A stretch of DNA of 6,231 nucleotides. Origin: Clostridia bacterium (GTDB lineage: Bacteria; Bacillota; Clostridia; Peptostreptococcales; Anaerovoracaceae). The notes under the pieces are model-generated. The model saw nothing but the letters and a program-made list of their open reading frames with translations. It had not been told where the DNA came from and did not search any database. The stretch's first letter is position 1, and each line of letters begins with the position of its first letter. Below, piece by piece: positions 1 through 4,708 of this stretch. Both the position numbers and the translations under genes were made by a program. Location: positions 1-6,231 of the forward strand of contig CAAEEE010000162.1 in the NCBI GenBank assembly GCA_900754805.1. Reading direction: 5' to 3'.

Positions 1-1472
1 ACGAAACCGATATTTACGGTTATTGTGTGCTTCGAAATGAAGACTTAGATGCAATCCACGAATCCTCACTGGAACTCATGGAAGACTATGGACTCCAGAT
101 TCATGGCAAGGATGCATTGGATATTTATGCAGGAGCAGGCTGCGAGGTTGACTATGAGAACGATCGAGTTAAGTTCCCTAAAAATCTGGTAATCGACTCC
201 ATTGAAGCTTGTCCGGAAGAATTTACTTTATGCGGCAGAGATCCGAAGAATGATGTAGTTGTCGGCGGCAAGAAAGTTGCTTATAAGAACTTCGGTACAG
301 GCGTATTCATTATTGACCCGTACACAGGGGAAGTAAGAGAATCTACGAAGAAGGATTTATGTGATGTTGCTCGTTTCTGCGATGCGATGGAAGCATGCGA
401 TGTATTCTCCATTGCGGTTACGGCAGGCGATGTAAATCAAAAAGTAAGATCCCTTCATGAAGCAGAAGCGGTTCTGAATAACTTAACCAAAAACTTCGCC
501 CATGACCTTGAAGGCGTAAAAAATACGCAGAGATTCATCGACATGGCGGCGGCAATTCAGGGTGGCTATGATAAGTTAAGAGAAAGACCAATCATCACGA
601 TGGGTGCCTGCCCGAACAGCCCACTGGAAATCAATGAAAACGAAACAAGCATTATCAAGCTTTCCGCTGAACACGGTCTTCCGATTGACATTTTGTCAAT
701 GGGACTTTGCGGAGGAACTACTCCGGCAACTTTAGCAGGTACATTGGTATGTACGAATGCTGAAATCCTCGGTGGAATCGTGTTGGCACAGCTTGTTAAT
801 AAGGGAAATCCGATTTTGTACGGAACATCCACAACAATTATGGACATGAAGACTGCACAGTCCCCGGTAGGAGCTCCGGAACACGCTATGTGCGGAGCTG
901 CAGTCGGTCAGATCGGACACTACTACGGAATTCCGACCAATGTAGGCGGAACATAGGGGGACAGCAAATGTCTTGATGAACAGCTTGGCCATGAAAAAAC
1001 AATGACCAACCTTCTCCCGGCAATAACCGGAAGTAATGTTATTTACGGTATGGGTATGCTGGAAATGGGTATGACAATGAGCTATGAGCAGCTTCTTATC
1101 GACCAGGAAATCGTGAAGATGACGAGGAGAATTCTTCAGGGTATCCCTGTAAATAAGGACACGCTTGCTCTTGATGTAATTAAAGCAGTAGGCCCTTGCG
1201 GCAATTTCCTGTCTCAGAAGCATACCATGAAATACATGCGCCAAGAACTTTCCACAACGAATCTCATCAATAGAAAAATGAGAGAAAGCTGGGAAAAAGC
1301 AGGTGCCAAGAGAATTGACCAGGTTGCAAATGAACAAGCAAGAAATATTCTGGAAAACTACGAAGTTACACCGCTGCCTGAGGATGTTAAGAAGAGGATT
1401 CATGACATCGTAGTCGAAGGTGAAGAAGAAGCAGAAGAACTTGCGAAGTTCAAAGCAAAAAAGGAAATCTAA
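1..1472 (+). CDS. mttB: Trimethylamine:corrinoid methyltransferase MttB, pyrrolysine-containing, 5' partial
   Basis: Transfers a methyl group from trimethylamine to the Co(I) corrinoid of a carrier protein, leaving dimethylamine; cytoplasmic TIM-barrel enzyme. The frame is open from base 3 to the TAA at 1470-1472 if TAG 954-956 is read as Pyl, giving 489 visible residues. MttB is about 495 residues, so only some 10-16 are missing upstream of the window. Family sequence includes FGTGV near the first quarter, a CPNSPLEI stretch, LAGTLVCTNAEILGGIVLAQL, and GIPTNVGGT just before the TAG. After it the protein continues GDSKCLDEQLGHEKTMTNLL, matching the archaeal MttB segment SDAKVPDDQAGHEKTMTTLL recalled from memory. 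The GTG at 27 is in frame but is not taken as the start, because coding-like sequence (TETDIYGYC) precedes it. The gene ends 67 bases before mtbB and is probably co-transcribed with it. MttB homologues lacking Pyl (glycine betaine type) have no TAG here, so the TAG supports true trimethylamine specificity. Confidence 0.95.
954..956 (+). other. In-frame UAG read as pyrrolysine in mttB
   Basis: TAG follows the codons for VGGT and precedes GGG GAC. It is codon 318 of the visible frame. With the missing N-terminus this fits the Pyl position of archaeal MttB (residue 334 as recalled). The next 171 codons stay open in the same frame and encode the conserved C-terminal third. Established: in MttB, Pyl is thought to hold and orient the methylamine for attack by Co(I). 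Inferred: the host has pylT, pylS and pylBCD outside this window. Confidence 0.95.
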
Positions 1473-1480
1473 TTCTTTGA

Positions 1481-1495
1481 ATGAAAACGTTATCA
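1481..1495 (+). promoter_or_regulatory. cre-like site (candidate CcpA operator) between mttB and mtbB
   Basis: ATGAAAACGTTATCA starts 8 bases after the mttB stop codon. It matches every specified position of the Firmicute cre consensus, both TGWAANCGNTNWCA and the longer WTGNAANCGNWNNCW. CcpA bound within a transcription unit can block elongating polymerase, so the site could lower mtbB expression when a better carbon source is present. That role is inferred from the motif alone. The host's possession of CcpA is not shown here. Confidence 0.45.
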
Positions 1496-1514
1496 TTGCC
1501 GTCCATGACGGTAG
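1496..1514 (+). other. Small intercistronic RNA hairpin
   Basis: CCGTC (1499-1503) pairs with GACGG (1507-1511) around a three-base CAT loop. T1497-A1513 and the G-U pairs 1498/1512 and 1496/1514 extend the stem to about 8 bp. No T-run follows (ATATAAAAG), so it is unlikely to be an intrinsic terminator. It could be an mRNA processing or stability element that sets the mttB to mtbB ratio, or it could be without function. It directly abuts the cre-like site and ends 12 bases before the GAAAGGAGA ribosome-binding site (1526-1534) of mtbB. Confidence 0.35.
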
Positions 1515-1539
1515 ATATAAAAGTTGAAAGGAGACAACA

Positions 1540-2946
1540 ATGAGCGAAGAAAAGAAATTCTTTACTCGTATGGGCGATGGTTCCCCGGTCTACATGACAG
1601 AAGCGGAAATCAGAGCTGATATGAGAGAGGGAATTGATGATGCTGTTCTGAGAGGAAAAATTGATCCGCTTTCAGATGAAGACTTTGAAAAGTTATATGA
1701 CATCATCACAATGCCGGGAACAGTTGTCGGTGTAGATCCGGGCAAACAGATTGTTCTCACAAACGACTCCGGTGGTTATAAAATTAACGTAAAGAGTCAG
1801 CTTCCGGTACCAAAGGAAGTAGAAGTACTTGTATATGAAAGATGCCTGGGATGTGATTCCGTAGACGTCGGCAACACAGACTACAACTACAAGACAGCAA
1901 AGGGTGTTGCTAAGAGAGAAGCGGGTGCTTTAAAGCAGGCTCTCAATATAAGCACAATGCCGTTATTCTACGGTGCTATGCCAAACCTTGGTTTCTATAC
2001 GAAACCGGACGGTCCTGTTGACAACTGGGCTATGCTCCTTCCGGAAGGAAAGATCAAAGAGTCCTTAGCTGCACAGGAAGAAGCTGTGGAACATGCAGTT
2101 AAAGATATTCTGTTCGTAGCAGAACAGGTTTACGATGTAGGTGCTGACGGTATCAACCTTGATACATCCGGTGCTGCGGGCGATGCTGACTTCTTAGTAG
2201 CATTAAAGGCTACAGAAGAAATCAAAAAGAGATTCCCTGATCTCGGTGTTGAAATCGGCATGGCAGGAGAATTCGTATTAGGCATGCACGGAAAGCTTAA
2301 ATATGACGGTGTTCGTCTTGCAGGCTTATATCCTCACAAACAGGTTAAGCTTGCTGAAAAAGCAGGCGCAAGCATCTTCGGTGCTGTTGTAAATACAAAC
2401 TGCAATAAGTCCTTCCCTTGGAATATTGCAAGAGTAATTACATTCATCAAAGCATGTACAGATGTAGCTGAAATTCCGGTACACGCAGACGTAGGCATGG
2501 GTGTATGTGGTATCCCTATGGTAGAGAATATGCCAAGCGACGTTGCCTCAAGAGCGGACAAAGCGCTCGTTGAAATCGGCAAGGTCGACGGATTCTAGGT
2601 AGGCGTAGGTGACCCTCTCGGAGCTGAAGCAACTCACGCTATTTGTGCTGGTATGGGCGGCGTTCGTACTGCTGGAGATCTGGTATTACGTATGCAGCTT
2701 GCGGAAAAGATGAAAATCGACGAAGCAAAAGCTTATGTTGCTGAAAAGCTTGACGTAACGGTAGAAGATTTATATGATATCGTTACAATGACAGATAAGA
2801 GAACTGACCTTGGACTTGGTCTTACTCACGTTGAACCTTGCAAGGAAGAAAACAACGGTATGGCTGCTAAGTTCAGAATCGCTGAAGTTCTCGGAATCAA
2901 GATTAACTCTGTAGAAAGATTCAAAGAAAGAGCGGGACTTAAATAA
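1540..2946 (+). CDS. mtbB: Dimethylamine:corrinoid methyltransferase MtbB, pyrrolysine-containing
   Basis: Moves a methyl group from dimethylamine to a Co(I) corrinoid protein, giving monomethylamine, and so acts on the product of MttB. The ATG at 1540 follows GAAAGGAGA (1526-1534) at good spacing. Reading TAG 2596-2598 as Pyl gives 468 residues, against about 467 for archaeal MtbB. Family landmarks: RMGDGSPVYMT at residues 10-20, PLFYGAMPNLGFYTKPDGP at 141-159, GADGINLDTSGAAGD at 201-215, MAGEFVLGMHG at 241-251, AGLYPHKQ at 261-268, VHADVGMGVCGIPM at 314-327, then VEIGKVDGF-Pyl353-VGVGDPLG. The C-terminal part ends with LGIKINSVERF, close to LDIKINSCNTF in archaeal MtbB (recalled). Third codon positions are mostly A or T with heavy AGA, GTA and GCA use, a more uniform bias than in the activator gene downstream, which may reflect high expression. 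It is probably the second gene of an mttB-mtbB transcript ending near the hairpin at 3087-3118. Confidence 0.97.
2596..2598 (+). other. In-frame UAG read as pyrrolysine in mtbB
   Basis: TAG is codon 353, between GKVDGF and VGVGDPLG. This is the site of Pyl in archaeal MtbB (residue 356 as recalled), where the flanks read GVDGI and VGVGDPLG. The frame then runs 115 more codons to TAA. Stopping here would remove the last quarter of the enzyme. All four complete genes in the window end in TAA or TGA, none in TAG, which agrees with TAG being kept for Pyl, though four genes are a small sample. Confidence 0.96.
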
Positions 2947-3044
2947 TCGGGCGAGGAGCTGATTATTTTCCACGAAAGCTTTAAACCTAGTACAGAGAAG
3001 CCGAATACGATTATTGTGCGGACAGACTCAGCGAGGAGCAGGGG

Positions 3045-3122
3045 ATGCAGTCACGAGAAAGCTATTTGGCACTGAAACAGTTTAGGAGGGGAAACATTAA
3101 ACAATTAGTGTTTCCCCTATAA
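3045..3122 (+). CDS. Possible 25-residue small ORF with its own ribosome-binding site
   Basis: ATG at 3045 is preceded by GAGGAG (3033-3038) at near-ideal spacing and runs 25 codons (MQSRESYLALKQFRRGNIKQ then LVFPL) to TAA at 3120-3122. The same frame is also stop-free upstream to 2991, and those codons read as plausible hydrophilic protein. The ORF could therefore be the tail of a decayed gene. Its last third is encoded by the hairpin at 3087-3118, so translation would disrupt that hairpin. No family recognised. Chance occurrence is quite possible. Confidence 0.15.
   Translation: MQSRESYLALKQFRRGNIKQLVFPL
3087..3118 (+). terminator. Strong hairpin, probable end of the mttB-mtbB transcript
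   Basis: AGGGGAAACA (3087-3096) pairs perfectly with TGTTTCCCCT (3109-3118). TTAA/TTAG extends the stem through one U-G and three A-U pairs to 14 bp closed by an ACAA tetraloop (3101-3104). It lies 140 bases after the mtbB stop codon. The 3' flank is ATAATATAATG rather than a run of T, so it is not a textbook intrinsic terminator. A 3'-end stabilising stem or an attenuator-like element are the alternatives. Confidence 0.5.
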
Positions 3123-3125
3123 TAT

Positions 3126-3161
3126 AATGAAAGCTTTATTTATTCAAATGAAAGCTTTATT
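3126..3161 (+). repeat. Two 15-bp direct repeats with 21-bp period, operator-like
   Basis: AATGAAAGCTTTATT occurs at 3126-3140 and again, without mismatch, at 3147-3161. Each copy has the palindromic core AAAGCTTT. A period of 21 bp is two helical turns, placing both sites on the same face of the DNA, as expected for cooperative binding by a dimeric regulator. They lie about 90-125 bases upstream of the predicted start of the second operon. The core also appears as GAAAGCTTTA at 2974-2983. The copies resemble a cre box but lack its central CG. Confidence 0.5.
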
Positions 3162-3215
3162 CATAAGATTTTTTTCATAACAAAAAATACAATGCACAGA
3201 AAAAACAGAAATCAC

Positions 3216-3244
3216 GAGACATTTCGACAAAAGTATGTTAAAAT
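3216..3244 (+). promoter_or_regulatory. Candidate extended -10 promoter of the corrinoid-protein operon
   Basis: TAAAAT at 3239-3244 (5 of 6 to TATAAT) is preceded by TG at 3236-3237 with one base between, the extended -10 pattern. GAGACA at 3216-3221 sits 17 bp upstream (4 of 6 to TTGACA). Transcription would begin near 3251, leaving a 50-base leader. A perfect TTGACA at 3257-3262 is the alternative. Its best -10 partner (TCTAAA, 3280-3285) would start transcription inside the ribosome-binding site, so it is less likely to serve this gene. Confidence 0.4.
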
Positions 3245-3288
3245 AAAAACAGTGCATTGACAAAGTGCTCTTAATTTGTTCTAAATAC

Positions 3289-3304
3289 GGGAGGAAGAGT
3301 CTTG
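3289..3304 (+). promoter_or_regulatory. Strong ribosome-binding site with TTG start codon
   Basis: GGGAGGAAG (3289-3297) stands seven bases from its GGAGG core to the TTG at 3302-3304. No in-frame ATG lies near the expected N-terminus, and starting at this TTG gives the usual MtbC/MttC beginning (MDKQEIFEKAKKSIVD), so this site decides the start. Confidence 0.85.
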
Positions 3305-4000
3305 GACAAACAGGAAATTTTTGAAAAAGCAAAAAAATCCATAGTAGATGCTGATGAAGAGAAAGCTCTTGATCTTGTTAAAGTCGCTCAGAATGAGGGA
3401 TTGGATCTTTTAGATTTACTTATAAACGGATTTGGGGCAGGAAACGACGAACTCGGAAATAATTTTGACAAAGGAGTTATTTCTTTGCCGGAGCTTATCT
3501 ATGCTGCAGAAGTTATGAAAAGTGTAACGGGCAGTATTTTGGATATTCTCCAGCTTAATGATGAAAAAAACGGGGAAATTCCGTTCATAAATAGAGGCAC
3601 TGTTGTGCTTGCAACGGTAGCCGGCGATGTACATGACATCGGGAAGGGTATTGTGGCTTCAACCTTGAAATCTGCGGGATTTCAGGTGATTGATTTAGGA
3701 AATGAAGTGCCGGTTGAGAGAATTTTGGAAGAGGCGAAGCGGTATCATGCAGATATTATCGGAACCAGTGCCCTGCTGACATCGACAATGTCAGAACAGA
3801 AAAAACTGGAAAAGCTTTTGATTGAAACAGGAGAACGAGCTTCTTTTATTACAATGGTGGGAGGCGCACCGTGTACGCAGCGGTGGGCGAAAAAAATCGG
3901 AGCAGATGCCTACAGCGAGGATGCTATAGATGCAGTCAGAGTTGCGATTTCCCTGATTGAAGAAAGAGCGAAAAGAATAAAAAAAGGTGAAAAGAAATGA
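3302..4000 (+). CDS. Methylamine corrinoid protein, MtbC/MttC family
   Basis: Cytoplasmic carrier whose cobalamin-type cofactor takes a methyl group from MttB or MtbB as methyl-Co(III) and passes it to a second methyltransferase, not in this window. It has 232 residues, against about 215 for the family. Residues 1-90 form the helical cap domain (B12-binding_2), and about 98-222 the Rossmann-like B12-binding domain. The signature DVHDIG at 109-114 supplies His111, the lower axial cobalt ligand; SALLTSTM (156-163) and MVGGAP (185-190) are the other conserved cofactor-binding segments. The C-terminus ends in a lysine-rich extension. Start: TTG with a strong ribosome-binding site. Its stop overlaps the next gene by four bases (ATGA), indicating translational coupling. 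Sequence alone does not separate MttC (trimethylamine) from MtbC (dimethylamine), so no symbol is assigned. It is the only corrinoid protein visible beside two methyltransferases. Confidence 0.93.
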   Translation: MDKQEIFEKAKKSIVDADEEKALDLVKVAQNEGLDLLDLLINGFGAGNDELGNNFDKGVISLPELIYAAEVMKSVTGSILDILQLNDEKNGEIPFINRGTVVLATVAGDVHDIGKGIVASTLKSAGFQVIDLGNEVPVERILEEAKRYHADIIGTSALLTSTMSEQKKLEKLLIETGERASFITMVGGAPCTQRWAKKIGADAYSEDAIDAVRVAISLIEERAKRIKKGEKK

Positions 4001-4707
4001 GACAGCATTTATTCAAGTTTAACGAAAGTGATGCCTACAGCGAAGCCGAACAACGGTTTATCAAGACCTGTGGTTTTGATTTGCAAAAGTCTAAACACCA
4101 AAGAATGATGAAAATGGGAGAAAAAGTCAGAGAGGATGGTATTGATGGAATCGAAATCAGAGCTATGCTCTCTTTTTGCGATGCGACGGCATTAAAGGAG
4201 GATCGAATTGAAGTAAACGGGGAGGTTTTGACTTTTCCGTATCTCGCGCGGATTCCGCGTGAGGCAGTTGTCGGAATCTATTTCTATGGGTTAACGGTCG
4301 GAGAATGTTATTTTTCCAGTGAAGAAAATATTATGGATTTCCTGTATGCGGACATATGGGGAACGAATTACGTGGATTCTTCCATGAGCCTGCTTCATGA
4401 AAAAGTCGAGACGGATATGAAGGAAACCTTTGGAGATGAAAAGGTCTATCTTTCCTGTGAATTCGGACCGGGATATTTTGGCATGCCGGTATCCGAGTCG
4501 AAGACTATTATGAAGATTATCGACGGAGAGCAAATCGGAATCAGGGTGAAGGAAAGCGGTTTGATTATACCGCAGAAGAGCTGTATGGGATTCTTTTTCG
4601 TTTACAATCAGCCGGGAATTGAGGCTGAAGTCGAATGCATGAAGTGCCGGGGCAACTCCAAGGGATGCGAATTCTGCAGACTCAGACAGCAGAGGGAGGA
4701 AAACTAA
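3997..4707 (+). CDS. MetH activation domain-like protein with four-cysteine tail
   Basis: A 236-residue stand-alone relative of the AdoMet-binding activation domain of cobalamin-dependent methionine synthase. In MetH this domain supplies AdoMet for reductive remethylation of inactive Co(II) cobalamin. The strongest match is residues 156-203: FGPGYFGMPVSESKTIMKIID, then GIRVKESGLIIPQKSCMGFFFVY. This aligns by eye with the MetH segment [23 protein letters not shown] followed by GMKLTESYAMWPGASVSGFYF (recalled). The N-terminal 50 residues are polar and helical. The tail has C214xxC217-x6-C224xxC227, suited to zinc or an iron-sulfur cluster and absent from MetH. The start overlaps the corrinoid gene by four bases; the reductive activator starts two bases after its stop, so all three are probably one operon. 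Likely role, inferred: helping reactivate or load the corrinoid protein. Whether it binds AdoMet is unknown; MetH's RPAPGY is FGPGYF here, so its arginine is not kept. Confidence 0.75.
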   Translation: MRQHLFKFNESDAYSEAEQRFIKTCGFDLQKSKHQRMMKMGEKVREDGIDGIEIRAMLSFCDATALKEDRIEVNGEVLTFPYLARIPREAVVGIYFYGLTVGECYFSSEENIMDFLYADIWGTNYVDSSMSLLHEKVETDMKETFGDEKVYLSCEFGPGYFGMPVSESKTIMKIIDGEQIGIRVKESGLIIPQKSCMGFFFVYNQPGIEAEVECMKCRGNSKGCEFCRLRQQREEN

Positions 4708-4708
4708 A

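Larger units (their letters stand above)
2947..3301 (+). other. 355-base intergenic region between the two operons
   Basis: No convincing long gene is present. The first part (to about 3085) has mixed composition and holds a perfect 9-base direct repeat, GCGAGGAGC, at 2951-2959 and 3031-3039. Each copy is followed 12 or 13 bases later by a related stretch, CACGAAAGCTTT (2971-2982) and CACGAGAAAGCTATT (3052-3066), suggesting a degenerate 80-base duplication. The second part (3119-3288) is very AT-rich, with a seven-T run at 3169-3175 and six-A runs at 3182-3187 and 3200-3205 that may bend DNA or act as UP elements. The hairpin, direct repeats and promoter inside it are listed separately. Confidence 0.6.

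Noticed and set aside
27..29. GTG as the true start of mttB
   Set aside because: The frame is open and coding-like upstream to the window edge, and the family needs about 20 more N-terminal residues.
957..976. PYLIS-like stem directly after the mttB UAG
   Set aside because: Only four Watson-Crick pairs (GACA/TGTC) with a five-base loop plus two possible G-U pairs. No comparable stem was found after the mtbB UAG, and such elements are not required for Pyl decoding.
1002..1472. ATG 1002 as start of a separate small gene
   Set aside because: It lies in the same frame as mttB, and the codons between TAG 954 and this ATG encode conserved MttB sequence. There is no ribosome-binding site in front of it.
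732..1496. Long open frame on the minus strand across mttB
   Set aside because: It is antisense to conserved mttB coding sequence, reads as a Cys/Phe-rich protein with no recognisable family, and is explained by the codon bias of the + strand gene.
2653..2946. ATG 2653 as start of a separate 97-residue protein
   Set aside because: It is the C-terminal part of MtbB after the Pyl codon; VGVGDPLG between the TAG and this ATG is conserved MtbB sequence.
2995..3010. B12-box-like string AAGCCGAATACG suggesting a cobalamin riboswitch
   Set aside because: It lacks the CCTGCC-type end of the B12 box and the preceding conserved riboswitch segments, and it lies before a hairpin rather than leading into a gene.
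3067..3081. Sigma-54 promoter (TGGCAC at 3067-3072)
   Set aside because: The -24 half matches but no GC-containing -12 element occurs at the required distance.
3190..3259. Inverted repeat CAATGCAC (3190-3197) / GTGCATTG (3252-3259) flanking the promoter
   Set aside because: Eight base pairs separated by 54 bases with no extension; about one such pair is expected by chance in a gap of this size.
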